Shown: one piece after another, positions 34,901-46,500 of the stretch
Numbering within the stretch: the first letter of the stretch is position 1
Layout of the letters: each line of letters opens with the position of its first letter
Assembly (NCBI GenBank): GCA_963971575.1
Contig: OZ020612.1
Span: forward strand, 36,993,916 to 37,057,915
Direction of reading: 5' to 3'
DNA: 64,000 nucleotides
Source: Liopterus haemorrhoidalis
Lineage: Eukaryota > Arthropoda > Insecta > Coleoptera > Dytiscidae
The notes under the pieces: generated by a model
What the model was told of the DNA's origin: nothing
The model's input: only the letters and a program-made list of their open reading frames with translations
Databases searched by the model: none
Position numbers and translations under genes: made by a program

Positions 34901-35780
34901 CTGTATTTCTTCCATGACGTAAGCAACCACGAAGAAGAGATTTCTCGAAATTCAACCCCTAGAGGGTGAAAACGGATTTCTTAATATCTCTTGATGAAAT
35001 AACGACTTGCTTTTTACTTACTATGGTTACCCGTACGCATGCATAAAAATGTAATTTAGGATTTTACTGCATTCAACACTTAACGGGGCGAATCTACATT
35101 AAATCAGGGCGACTTATATAATGTTTCGTAACTTATTTGTTTGTTGAGTTATATCATTCCTTTTTGGTATATAATTTTTTTATATCTTTAGAAAGTCTTT
35201 TAAACGTTTTTTTTTTTATCTATAAAGGGCTAAATAGGTATATTTTTGATTAGATACTTGAAATTCCGGAAAAATATTCCTTCAATAACCTAAGCATCGA
35301 ACTCTTTATATCTCCTGTGCTTCTTGAGTTATAACCAGTAGCGGCGCTAGCTCTTAAAATCTGGGGGGGGGGACAAAAAAAAATTGAGTAAAATTTGGTG
35401 GGGCCAGGAAATATTTTTTTATCATTTACATATGAATATACAAGTAATGACCTAAAATAAAAGGTCCTCACTTCTAAAATATATTTTTTTCCAAGCAATT
35501 CTAGGGGCCCAACTGGAGGCCAGAGCCACTTTTAGGGGGGCCCGGACCCCCCTGGTCTCCCCGCTAGCGCCGCCACTGGTTATAACATTCCTTTCTGGCA
35601 TATAGGTGACTTTTTAAAATCTTTCGATAGTGTTCTGACTGTTTTTTAAATTTCATTGCTAAAGAATTTTTGATTACAAATAAGAAATTCCAAGAGTTCA
35701 TTTCTCGATATGACGTAAAAACCCACTAAGAAAGGATTTTTCGACCCCTATGGGGTGAAAAGGAGTAAAATGTTTTTTCA
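32000..35780. repeat. Satellite-like tandem array inside the Helitron
   Basis: The landmark atgacgtaagcacccactaa and variants recur near 32029, 32458, 32877, 33281, 33699, 34114, 34510, 34914, 35287 and 35710, a spacing of about 400-430 bp. Each unit also has a cccctaaaggggt palindrome and an aggattttg...aatc block. Monomers differ from each other by perhaps 15-25%. One late unit is interrupted by a hAT MITE. Confidence 0.9.
35336..35578. mobile_element. hAT MITE inside the Helitron
   Basis: The 16-bp inverted ends are cagtagcggcgctagc and gctagcgccgccactg, with the perfect duplication gttataac (35328-35335, 35579-35586). The interior has G- and C-runs and the aaaaggtcctcacttctaaa motif also seen in other hAT MITEs here. 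It is the innermost element of the nest. Confidence 0.95.
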
Positions 35781-36031
35781 CGGATTCCTCAATATCTCTT
35801 AGGACAGATGAGATATCGACTAGGTTTTAGCTTATAAAAGTTACCCGTGCACATGTTTAGAAACAAACTGCGATTTTTACACTAATGAGCCTCTAACGGG
35901 GTGAATCTACATCTGAGGAGAGAGTCAGCAATGTGATCTATAAAGAACCATGACTTAAAATAATTGCACGATGATGGCAAATCGTCAATATACCGTAGCG
36001 AAGCACGGGTACTCAGCTAGTTCAATATATA

Positions 36032-36324
36032 AGCTGTTCACTTTTGTAAGAACACACTAGATCTGGATATTTTGGTTACTTTTATGGTGTGTAACTGACT
36101 TTAAATGTCAATTAAAAATATTCCTTATGCTGTAAAACTGACTTTAGGTTGATAAGGTTATGATCATTATAATTAAGATATCATTTTTCATTATGACATA
36201 TGTCAAATGGATCGACATTTTAAAAAAGTGACATTTTTTATACCAACATGACATACCGCTTTAAAGGTGCAAACTATTGAAAACAAAATTCCCTCTTAGT
36301 TTGTTCTTACAAAAGTGAACAGCT
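36032..36324. mobile_element. MITE family B inside the copia 5' LTR
   Basis: The ends are agctgttcacttttgtaaga and its complement. The flanks tatata on both sides include the TA duplication; the 3' LTR gives the empty site ttcaatatatattttcc. The orientation is opposite to the copy at 30828. Confidence 0.9.
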
Positions 36325-36519
36325 TATATATTTTCCATATTTATATATTTACTTTTATTTGCACTTTAATTACTGCCTGGAACTTCCTACAATTGTCCAA
36401 TTTTCAAGTGGTTATGGGGCCCAGGCATTTATCCTAGTGTAGTAAGTAAATAAAAGAGTCAGAAATTAGTTAATAATTTTTTTACTGCTGAACGCCAAGT
36501 ATCTGATATTGGGTTCAAG

Positions 36520-39257
36520 ATGGCAGAAAGTGGAAACAACATGCAAAATGTTGTAAACGTAAATGGAGAGAACGTAGGTGAACATTTGACAACAATGAGG
36601 CTGAATTGTTTAGATGGTACGAATTATAATTCATGGAAATTAAAGATAATGGGTCAATTGATGAGAGATGGGCTGTGGCATGTTATAGAAGATGAAGTGC
36701 CACAATCTAAAACACCTCAATGGATTGCAGCAGATCGAAAAGCGTTTGGAACTCTCCTGTTGGCATTGTATAATGACCAATTAGTGAATGTGACTGCCTG
36801 CAAGACCGCAAAGGAGGTATGGACCACATTGAACGATATGTATAAAAGAAAAACTTTCGCCACCAAATTACATCTGATGCGTAAGTTGTTTGGCATGCGG
36901 TATACTGGCGGACCGATGCGACAACATGTGGCTGCAGTACGCGAAGTGACTCAACAACTTAGTAACATAGGTCAAGTGGTTGAACCAGGGTACATTGTAG
37001 CAGTGCTCATGAATAGTTTGCCAGAGAGCTACCTTCCGATGGTGACTATGCTAGAAGGTCACAAGGAAGAAGAATTAACAGTAAAGTACATCACAGCGAA
37101 GCTTGAAGACGAGTACGAGCGACGCCAACATGCTGGTAGTGATTGTCATGATAGCAGCAAGGCGCTACAGACATCCCACAGAGGAGGTAGTACTTGGAAT
37201 CAACGTCAACAAGGCAAGACTGGTAAACCGAAGAATGAAAAAGAATGCTATTTCTGCGAGAAGAAGGGTCATTTCAAGTCAGAGTGCTGGGCCTACAAGC
37301 GCTGGAAAGAGCAGCAGGGTGGTGGCAGCAGCGACAATCAGAAAGGGGCCAGCAAGTCTCGCAAACGTCAAGAGCGCAAAGATGAGAGCGGAGCCAGTGC
37401 ACAAAGCGACATGTACGTATTCACAGCTTTCACTACTGAACATTATGTACATTTTGCAGGAAGTGGCCTCGTTGGTCGTTGGTGTGTTGACTCAGGTGCA
37501 ACATGTCACATGACGAATAGAAGGGATGTGTTTGCAGAGTTGCGTCCTGTGGATATAAAAATGCATCTCGCTGATGGTACTATTGTCAAAGCTACAGGAT
37601 CTGGTGAGGTGAAGCTATCATGTCACCTACCAGAGGGCGGAGTACATATGATAACAGTCAAAGATACGTTGTACTCTCCCGACCTCGACGCGAGCCTACT
37701 CTCCGTGCCACTACTGACAAAACGTGGATTTCGGGTTGTATTCGACAAAAATGTCTGCATCATTGAGCGAGGGAAGAATATCATTGCTAGGGCAGTAAGA
37801 ACAAACAATATATACTGTCTGGAAGCAGAGAACAGGACGGAGAAGGCAGGGCGAGCCGTTGCAACAGCGAGTCTGCAAGAATGGCATCGCAGGCTTGGTC
37901 ATCGCGACGTCAAAGCAATTCGTCGAATGATAACTGAAGATCTGGTGAGTGGTATGATCATCAAAGGCAAGGGTGGTGACGTCGTGTGCGATCACTGCCA
38001 GCAAGGTAAGATGACACAGAAACCATTTCCAACCAGTACTTCAAGAGCTGAGAATGCATCGCACCTCATCCACAGCGATGTTTGCGGACCGATGCAGACG
38101 CCGACTCCTAGTGGAAACCGGTATATGGTGACTTTCGTGGATGATTTTTCTCGTTTCACAGTCGTCAAACTAATCTGGTCCAAAGATGAGGTGACTGACG
38201 TATTCAAGCAGTATGTGGCTTCCCAACTGAATCAGAAGGGGAAAAAGCCAAAGATTTTACGTACGGATAATGGTAAAGAATATGTCAACCAAGAGCTGGA
38301 GAAGTTCCTGAAAGACCAGGGAATCGAACACCAGCTGACCTGCCCTTACACACCACAACAGAATGGAGTTGCTGAAAGGAAGAACCGCTCGCTGATCGAG
38401 ATGGCGAGGTGTATGCTCCTTGATGCTGACCTACCCAAAAGTTTCTGGGGAGGGGCAGTGTTGGCTGCGGCTCACATACAAAACCGTTTGCCTAGCTGCA
38501 GTGTCCAGCGCACTCCATATGAACATTGGTTTGGTTCAAAACCCGATGTGAGTGCTATTAAGCAATTTGGTTCACGTGTATTTGTGCACGTTCCTAAAGT
38601 TAAACGCCAAAAGTGGGACGACAAGGCTGAGAAAGGCGTACTCCTTGGTATGGACGCTCACTGCAAGGGATACCGGCTATAGAATCCGAAGACAGATCGT
38701 GTCACTGTGGCAAGATCGGTAAAAATAATCGAAAAGGAAATATCAACGGACAAGAAGAAGCTCAAGGAGACTATAAGCTACAATAAAATAACTGACTGGG
38801 ACGATTTAGAACCAGAGTCAGAAGGGGCAACGCCACCAGAGTCAGTGTCTGTTGACCCTCTCCAAATTAACGAAGTTGTGATTGGCGAAGAAAGAGTTCG
38901 TAATAAGACAACGGAACAACGTGTTTCAACTAGAACCACTAAAGGTATTCCTCCAGAGAGACTCAATTACAGGGCCGAGTATTCAAGGAACAAAGAGCCG
39001 GCTGGCTGGAACGAGATGATGGAGCTGCCTAAACATAAACGCCGTAGGTGGATGGATGCATCAAGTTGGTGGCGTCGGAATGGTGTGGTCAAAGAACAAA
39101 ACACATCGACATTTTCCACCTTTATCTGAGAGATCTTCGAGAGCACGGCATCATCAAAATGGAATATTGCCCCACTGATGAGATGGTGGCTGATATTTTC
39201 AGCAAACCTCTGTGCCGAGACTTGTTTGAGAAGTGCTGCAAGAAACTAGGCCTGTGA
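36520..39257 (+). pseudogene. copia gag-pol with RT deleted
   Basis: A single frame from ATG 36520 encodes a Gag domain (LDGTNYNSWKLKIMGQL near residue 30) and a CCHC zinc knuckle (CYFCEKKGHFKSEC). It continues with an aspartic protease (WCVDSGATCHMT), a pre-integrase zinc region (WHRRLGHRD...CDHCQQGK) and an integrase core (HSDVCGPM, RTDNGKEY, PQQNGVAERKN). An in-frame TAG at 38680-38682 interrupts it; the frame then continues to about 39050. There the sequence jumps from the usual region before RT (HKRRRWMDA) to the end of RNase H (RTKHIDIFHLYLRDL near 39090) in another frame. The RT and most of RNase H are missing, so any movement would need enzymes from another copy. Confidence 0.92.
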
Positions 39258-39291
39258 AACTAGAATGCCGCGCTTCATTGGCGAGAAGGGG

Positions 39292-39476
39292 TGTTGGGAA
39301 GTTTAAATTTAAGCGCCAATATTTCGTGCTATAGGCTTTTGTTTATTGTGTTGTTAATAAAAGATTGACAGATGTAAAAAAAATTATTCAATATATATTT
39401 TCCATATTTATATATTTACTTTTATTTGCACTTTAATTACTGCCTGGAACTTCCTACAATTGTCCAATTTTCAAGT
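39292..39476 (+). repeat. 3' LTR of the copia element (185 bp)
   Basis: It runs from tgttgggaag to ttttcaagt. It contains a TATA-like ttaataaaaga stretch and supplies the empty-site reference for the insertions in the 5' LTR. Confidence 0.92.
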
Positions 39477-39635
39477 GTTTGGAATAGACTGTAATTATAA
39501 TGATCATAACCAAACAAATATAAAGTCTGATTTAGAGCGCAAGGAAATTTTTTAAATGTCATTTAAAGTCAGTAATACACTATAAAAGTAACCAAAATAA
39601 CCAGATATTGTTTGTCCTTACAAAAGTGAACAGCA

Positions 39636-40200
39636 TATACAAAGCTTAAACAAAATGACCAAAAAATCCGAATTAATAGATAAAAATTACTAGATTTCAA
39701 AATCTAGTTCCGCCTAAACCACAGTATAATACAGTAATCCCACTCTTGTCGGAACCTTTGATGTTCGTGTACCAAATTTTCGTGACCTCGAGCTACCTCG
39801 CCCTACCCAGGACGCTAAAGAACGATACAGACTATTACGCGTATGGATACGGACGAAGCTTTATATGACAACTGACGAATTGGGTAAAAGTTAACTCTAT
39901 GGTGACAGTAAATAAGTGTAAAAATTAAATTAGATTATAAATGAAATAACTGAAAATTATAAAGATTTGCACTAAACAGGGAATTAGTTAAAACATGAAA
40001 TTTAATTTTAAAATGTGAAAATTAAGAATTTTGCATTTTATGACTCTAAAATGAATTTTAAAAATATTATATGCTACGGAATTGCTTCGGAAAACTTCGC
40101 GTCCTACCCAGGGCTCACGCATGTGCATGAAAAATCTGGTACAGAAAAACGGTCGAGTGAAACTACTGTATTATACTGTGCCTAAACGTTTGGAATAGCC
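39636..40200. mobile_element. Right part of a MITE-A-like element, with a hAT-like element inside
   Basis: The stretch from acaaagcttaaacaaaatga to ctagttccgcctaaac, continuing at 40180 with cgtttggaatagcc, matches the right 120 bp of the element at 18056-19210. The left end was not found, because MITE B sits at the junction. Confidence 0.65.
39720..40179. mobile_element. hAT-like MITE with acagtataatacag ends
   Basis: The inverted ends are (c)acagtataatacagta and tactgtattatactgt. The duplication gcctaaac is at 39712-39719 and 40180-40187, within the conserved end of a MITE-A-like element. One base of asymmetry at the left end leaves the exact border uncertain. No coding region. Confidence 0.8.
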
Positions 40201-40970
40201 TAAATGTACATCATGTATTCTGAAAGAAAACAGCTGACCACATTGACTGATGTACATAAGAGTTTTAAACAATTGTTGGGCGTACCAAACAAATAAAATT
40301 ATGTATATATTTCAAATAAATTTTTACTCTTTTTAATACACCTTGAAACTTACGAGATATAAATAATAATTACGGGAAAAACAAATCAAAGTAAGTGGCG
40401 CTACTGAAATGTGTTAAACTATTTAACTATTGATATAAGGACGAAATTTGGTTTCTTTGTTTTAACAAGATTTTTGTCAGATATTTTGCTAAAAAAACTT
40501 GTATTACTAAAACTGTATTACTAAATATTATGCAATATGTAATGCACATAACTGACAACTGGAATAGTACAACAGGAATTTTTAATCTAATTGTTACTTC
40601 GAGTTTTTTGCAACACCGTGTTTACAATATTTAACCGTGCTTATAAGATTTATCTGATTGACTAGAGACGTCTCTAAATGGAAGTACGTGGATAATTCTT
40701 TCAAAAGTTATCGATATTTATGATTATTTATGTGTATCGACTATTAGTTATCACACTAAATACCCACAAAATCCTGAAGTGTAAAAATTTACACTTCACA
40801 TTTTTTTTCGTGCCCTCCCAGTAAAAGAACTTACGAGCTACCACTGGTTAACACGCAAGCTACATACAGTGCGATAATTAATTCTTGAACGTTACCTAAT
40901 GGCAAACAATGGGTTTTAAAATATCAAAATTTTATTCTAATTCACAGCTGAAAATCCCAATTTAACAAAT
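40201..40970. other. AT-rich intergenic DNA, nothing recognised
   Basis: I see no gene, inverted repeat or copy of the local repeat families in this 770-bp stretch. Confidence 0.4.
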
Positions 40971-41556
40971 ACCCTTTTCACACTAGATCTTTAAGACGAG
41001 TGAACTTAAAGCTCACCGATGTTTAAGATCGGTATGCTTTCACACTTGATGTTTAAATCTCCGGTGCTGTCATCAGCTACAGTAATTTTGTCCTTAAGTT
41101 ACCGTCATGAAATTACCAGTTTTGAACTGTCTGGGCAGACGCACATTTTGAATTATTATAAACAAATATGTATATTTCATTTCATTCTACAATAAAGAAT
41201 ATATTACACCTGTATTAACATGTAAGTTGATACATTTTATCTCAATTATTGTAGCCCTGTATTTTATTAAACACATTATTAAAATAAATAATTTTACTAT
41301 AACAACAAGTATAAACTTCTTATAACGTCGATATAATACAGTATTCTTGTTTACGATAATATAAAAAGTTGACAGCACAAATTCAAGGAGTATTTTTTTA
41401 TAATAGAAATTAAGTTGGCAATGCGGACAAAGTTTAAGACGCAGATCTCTGTCTTAAACATCGCTTGTATTTAGACGAGGCCATACGGTTTCACATTAGC
41501 GTTTAAAGATACATTCACTTTAACATCCGATCTTAAAGATCTAGTGTGAAAAGGGT
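40971..41556. mobile_element. Inverted-repeat element with cccttttcacac ends
   Basis: The ends acccttttcacactagatct and its complement match over about 25 bp. The flank is probably TA on each side, which suggests a Tc1/mariner-type MITE. Internal phrases such as tttcacacttgatgtttaaa and tttcacattagcgtttaaag are weak repeats of the end. Confidence 0.75.
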
Positions 41557-41913
41557 AAAAGAACCAATAAGATTATTTCGTTGGCCTGAACTTACCCGAG
41601 GAACAACGAAAATATGTTGCTAACTTAATATTTGTTATCAACTCATTGGCGTGTAGAGAAAAACATTCAGTGTTCATTTAATAATTAATTCGTATAAGGT
41701 AATAATAATAGAATGTAAGATAACTAAATGTTTCTGTCAAGTATTACATAACGTACAGGAATGAATGATCGCACTGTATAAAAATGTACTTGGAGAAACA
41801 GTTAGATAATATTTGAAATAGTCTTTTAATGATTATTTATATCAATTATTTGAATATAATTGTTATTACAAAATCTGTTGGACATAAATTGACTATATTT
41901 CTCTAATTGAGTG

Positions 41914-42998
41914 TAGGGTTGCCACCTATTCGGATCTGACCCGGAGATTCCGGATTTTACAGGTTTGTGTCCGGGTTCCGGTTTCGATCCGTTTTTCTCC
42001 GGATTGCCCGAAATGTTAACATTCAACTTTTTTATATAATACTGACGGTTTGTTTCACGTTTTCTGCCTTTCCTACACTTCAAGTATTTTCTGAATTTCT
42101 GACCCCCGGTCTTCAAGCGATTTTCTGAATATCTGCACCTCCCTTTCACCGCTTTTTTATTTTCTTTTCTTATTTTATGAAGCATATATTGTATATATAA
42201 TAAATATTTGCTTATAATCCATTCACGATGTTTCTTTATCTGAGTAGGCTATGGTAGGGTGGCAGTTTTGTTGGTAGCCACGAAAAATAATTAGACATGT
42301 GAAAATAAAATATCAAAAATATTGAGTTTTTTCAATTTAATAGATTTTATTTAATATGAGTTGATAATATATTCAAGTATATTAATTGAACATAAAAATA
42401 TACAAAGAAGATTGGAAGAATGTCATTATTTTTTGAATTAAATCTTATGCAACCAAACAAAAAAAATATCATGGCTTACTCAGAAGAGCAATGGATTATA
42501 TTTAAAACTAGTGGTGTGCCGGCTATCCGTATCCGTAGCCGCGGCTGATCTGCAAAAAATAAAAATTCATATTCGGGTCCGTATCCGTTTTTCTAAGGTG
42601 GAATTTAAACAAATATCTTATAGAAAAATTTAAATTAGTTTTCATACAAGCCTGCATCTAAAAATGCCCAAGGTGGAGTAAATTTTATTTTGGCGTTTAG
42701 ACTGATGTTAAGTCGAGCATCACATAATTTGCTGGTGGTTTTAGAAACTGCATTTAACCTGTACTGCATTCTAACAATTGAACGGTCTAAAGGAACAGCG
42801 CGATATATCAAACTACCGCTTCAAGGTCTCTGTACTTACATGGAATATACGTATCCGTATCCACGGATCAGAAAACAAATAATCCCTATCTGTATCTGTA
42901 TCCGCAGATCTGGCTTTTATGTGATCCGGCACATCTCTGTTTAAAACACAACTTTTTATTTTCTCCGGATCAGAGTAAGGTGTTAGGTGGCAACCCTA
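41914..42998. mobile_element. hAT-type element with tagggttgccacc ends
   Basis: The ends tagggttgccacct and aggtggcaacccta are flanked by the perfect duplication attgagtg (41906-41913, 42999-43006). The subterminal zones are rich in CCGG-containing motifs (atccggag, ttccggttt, ctccggat). No transposase is visible. A second hAT MITE is inserted at 42509. Confidence 0.9.
42509..42939. mobile_element. hAT-type MITE nested in 41914-42998
   Basis: The ends are tagtggtgtgccgg and ccggcacatctctg, with the perfect duplication tttaaaac (42501-42508, 42940-42947). The subterminal regions contain tandem tatccgta units on both sides. Confidence 0.9.
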
Positions 42999-43006
42999 AT
43001 TGAGTG

Positions 43007-43528
43007 TTAAAGACGAAATATTATTCTGCATTAATATTCTTTATAATTTAAGAAGTATAAAAAAATACATTTTAAAACCTTTAGATCTGTAAATATAAAA
43101 AAGTAGCTTTATAGCATAATTTTTATAATAAATTTAAATCATCGCCGCATTAGTTAACTAATCATATATAAAATATCGTATCATTTGGAATATAATGCGC
43201 GTAATTTTTGAAATGACAAGATACATACATAAATACAGTTTTATTTAAAAAAGTATGTATATATTTACATTTCGGAATATCGTTCATAATTAAAATATAA
43301 TAAATACATGTGAATATAAAAAATATTGCAAGACATAGGAGAAGATGAGGTATGGACGTGCCAGGTCTGCGTGAGTTGCCAGAATTGAGAAATACCTCTG
43401 GCGGGTATCTTATTGCTGGCATCTCATCTTATGCTCTGTAACTGAAATTGAAAGTGTTCACCAGCCTCGGCTCGAGATGGGTGTCACATTGCAACGCATT
43501 TCAATGAGGTACCTAACTATTGTACAGT
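43007..43528. other. Region downstream of the adenosine receptor gene
   Basis: It is AT-rich and should contain the 3' untranslated region and poly(A) site of the minus-strand receptor gene. A minus-strand AATAAA-type motif is plausible around 43230-43300 but cannot be confirmed. No other gene is seen. Confidence 0.5.
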
Positions 43529-46500
43529 TTAGTTGTCATTTTTAACCACAAGCTTAGCACATTTATTAGCATTATGATGCAACAAGAATTCGCCGACGGC
43601 CTTGACAGGGCTGAGCCTGAGAGTTTTAGCCGGGCTGAGGTCGCCCGATGCAGAGAGATTAGGTCTTTTGCGGTCGAGCGGAGTGCGAGAACGCCTCTCG
43701 TTCTTCACCATAGTGTCGACCGCCGCCGCGGCACCGTCCACCAGGTATACGGTGCGCGACAACTGCGGCGACGAACTCGACAGGCACCAGATTTTACCGT
43801 TCTTTTTACTGCCGCCACCAGTAACAACCAACGCAACATCGCCACAATCGTTCCTCCTCAGTATCTCACTGGTGTCACTCTCCAGGTCGTTGGCACTGAA
43901 CGTGGAGGCGTCCGCGTAGAACACTTCGTCCTCTCCGATCTCCAGGTCATCGATCAGTTCGTCCACGTAGCCAGTGTTGAGATTGCCGCTGGTGTTGCTG
44001 CTGCCGGATTCGCTGGGCGGCGGCTCGTCGCCCGGCTGGCTGAGCCGCGGCCCGTCAGGGAACACGGACGCGCACCTCTCGCCGGGCGGCTCGCTCGCCG
44101 CCGACGACACCTCCCTGATCATCCACATGTCTCGGCGGCGCAGGGCGGCCGTGGAAACGGCGAGCGCGGCCGTCCCGCTCACGATAGGCAGGCACGCCGG
44201 CAGCCCGACACTGGCACGGCCGCGCTCGGCAGCGGAGAAGGAGGGACGCGGCCGGAGTGAAGCGGCGCTCGCCGGCCCCGGCCTCCTGTACTGCTGCGAG
44301 CAGTTGAGCGAGTTGAGCGACGGGCGACACGCGCGCTCCGTCTCGCCGCCGTTCTTCGACCTGATGCCAAGCATCTGGTAGATGAGGTTCTTGAGAGCCG
44401 CGCGGAAGTCCCGCAGGTGGTAGGCGTACAGTAGCGGGTTCACTGCCGAGTTGGCGTGCGACAGGATGATGCAGAAGTTGGTGAAGGTGATGTCGATGCG
44501 GCAGTCCACGCAGAACGCCTGGACACAGTTGATGGTGTACAGCGGTATCCAGCACACCATGAAGAAGAGGACGATGATGGAGAGGTTCTGGGTGGCCTTG
44601 ACCTCGCGCTTCTGCGCGGCGCCCAACATTCGTAGCATGGTGCCGCCATGGATGCGGATTTGTGGAGTGGCCCCCGATCCACCTCTGACCGCAGCGGCCC
44701 CAGGGTTCATGGCCACCATCTGACGTAGCTGCAACAGATGCATGGTTACATATGGTCGCACGTCCACACGCCGGGGGACATGCATGCTTTCTAAAGCATC
44801 TGCCAAATTTCCTACACCAGTGATTCTTAAACTTGTAGAACACGGGGTTCCCTTTTAGACAAAAATATTTTTGACGGACCCCCTATAGTCTATCAACAGA
44901 TATTTAAGCAAAACTAAACGGAGGCTTTTGTTAAAAAAATTGTCAAAAGCCCTATTCAATCGTTAAAAGTTATATATTTCAATAGCTAGTTCCGCGTAAA
45001 CCAAATATACAGACTATAGTTTTTAGTTGTTTATTCTCGGTTAGACTAATTAGTAAAATTTTTAAATATGTAGGAGATATTCATATACTGTTTGGCCATA
45101 TAACAAATTTAATTATTTAAATGTAATTAGAATTGATTAATTTATTTATTTATATTACATTAAAGTTGTTGCTGACCCACGGGCTTCCAGGCCTTCCCCC
45201 ACGAACCCCTCAGGGTCCGCAGACCACAGTTTAACAATCACCGTTCTACACTAACATTTGTAGAGTCCGTTCCAATAGAGATAGAGCCCGTGACATAACA
45301 CGGGCGCACTTCAAAGCGCTCGTCGCTAGGTTACCGGTCGGCTGGAACCTGGCACGTCCTCAGAGTATCGTTGTGTTTCAACTTACACACTGACTTATAC
45401 CACTGGCTCTTTCCCTGAAACGGACTCGACGATGGAAACTTGTCCGCCAGCATTTATACGACAGACCATTTATGCGAGTGGACATTTGTACGTATTATGT
45501 ATTTGAACAAAAGACTATGGCAATAATAAATGTAATGCAATAAAGCTTGCCTTAAGGCGCCTTAGATTTGAGCAGCGCCCTTGACCTTAACCATCGTGCA
45601 AATGCCACTCGTATAAACATGCACCGGGCACCGCACTGAATGGCGTGTACGGTGGTGCGGTAAAGGACTAAAGGCTAAGGGCTACGGGAGGTGCAACAAG
45701 TGTGCACGTGCGGTGCATGGTAAATATGGGGGACGTGCTTAGAAGTGTGTGCTGCACGGACATATACTTGTTTGAGGACGACCCGGTAGATGTGGGCGTA
45801 GAATGCGGCGAGCAGCAGGGCCGGGGTGATGATGGTGGCGAAGTACAGGAACACCAGGTAGTTGTAATCCATGACGCGCACGAAGAAGCACTTCTGGTCC
45901 TGGCCGGGCACGCCCGAGTGCCAACCCAGCAGCGGCAGGAAGCCGATGAACGAGCCGCTCGCCCAGCACAGGCTGATTATCACTGAAACACCGTTAAAGC
46001 ATACATTCATCACACCGCCAGGTAAATACCCAATTACAATCATTTCAATTATATCACTGTTCGTAAATAAGACCTTGGATTAAAAGGCGAAAATTGTTGA
46101 TGTTGACACAATTATAGCCAATGATATTGTCCCGGCCATGCAGCATTTCTGTATATGGGGCGAAGGCCTTCTTCCTCTTTGATTTACTAGATCTTTTCAC
46201 AATTCTAGTTCGATTAATTTAATTTTTAGAAATCTTTTTTATACTACGAAAAATCAGAGCTTTGTTGCCCTACATTTATTTTGATTCATAACCAGTGGCG
46301 GATCTACATATGGGCTAATAGGGCTTAAGCACTGGGCCCCAGATCCGCAAGGGGCCCCCAACCTCACGGACATATATGCACCTATTATGTTCTATACCAA
46401 GCACGGCTTATAAGAGAAAAGATCAAAACAAAAATATTACTTTAATAAACAACACAAAAAAATTAAAAACACAAATTTACTAATATTTATTAAAAATCAA

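Larger units (their letters stand above)
31927..36020 (+). mobile_element. Non-autonomous Helitron filled with about 415-bp repeats
   Basis: It starts TCTATATATATATAAAATCG and ends in CTAG after a GC-rich tail (gaagcacgggtactcagctag). It sits between A and T with no target duplication: flanks atta|ttcaa equal the uninterrupted 3' LTR sequence attattcaa. This is the Helitron rule (5'-TC, CTRR-3', A/T target). It contains no Rep/helicase gene. The interior is a tandem array of about nine diverged monomers. Confidence 0.92.
31835..36409 (+). repeat. 5' LTR of the copia element, in three pieces
   Basis: The pieces are 31835-31926, 36021-36031 and about 36331-36409. Joined, they equal the 3' LTR apart from a run of A residues (5 against 8). 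The insertions removed no LTR sequence. Confidence 0.92.
31835..39476 (+). mobile_element. Ty1/copia LTR retrotransposon, internally deleted and itself invaded
   Basis: The LTRs start tgttgggaag. The 5-bp duplication gtttg is at 31830-31834 and 39477-39481. The 5' LTR is split by a Helitron (31927-36020) and a MITE B (36032-36324); its three pieces add up to about 182 bp and match the 185-bp 3' LTR except for three A residues in one homopolymer. The primer site is ggttatggggcccagg at 36410 and a purine tract (gcgagaagggg) precedes the 3' LTR. The reverse transcriptase is deleted. Confidence 0.93.
31663..39491. mobile_element. MITE family A, diverged copy, second layer of the nest
   Basis: The left part (31663-31834) starts aagtctgttac and carries cttaagcggaactagatttt; the right tail (39477-39491) ends ggaatagactg. 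TA is at 31661-31662 and 39492-39493. A copia-type element interrupts it a few bases before its right end. It is shorter and more diverged than the other A copies. Confidence 0.85.
31538..39635. mobile_element. MITE family B, outermost layer of the six-layer nest
   Basis: The left part (31538-31662) and right part (39494-39635) join into one B element when compared with intact copies at 30828 and 36032. The break falls in atatcttaattataatgat, where MITE A landed on TA. The termini are agctgttcactt and aagtgaacagca. Confidence 0.88.

Noticed and set aside
32000..35780. Independent satellite locus
   Set aside because: The array lies wholly within Helitron borders verified by the copia 3' LTR empty site, so here it is transposon cargo.
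43520..44381. Long open frames on the plus strand opposite the adenosine receptor tail
   Set aside because: They are antisense shadows of a GC-rich Ser/Pro-coding exon; they have no domain and the minus-strand frame is confirmed by exon joins.
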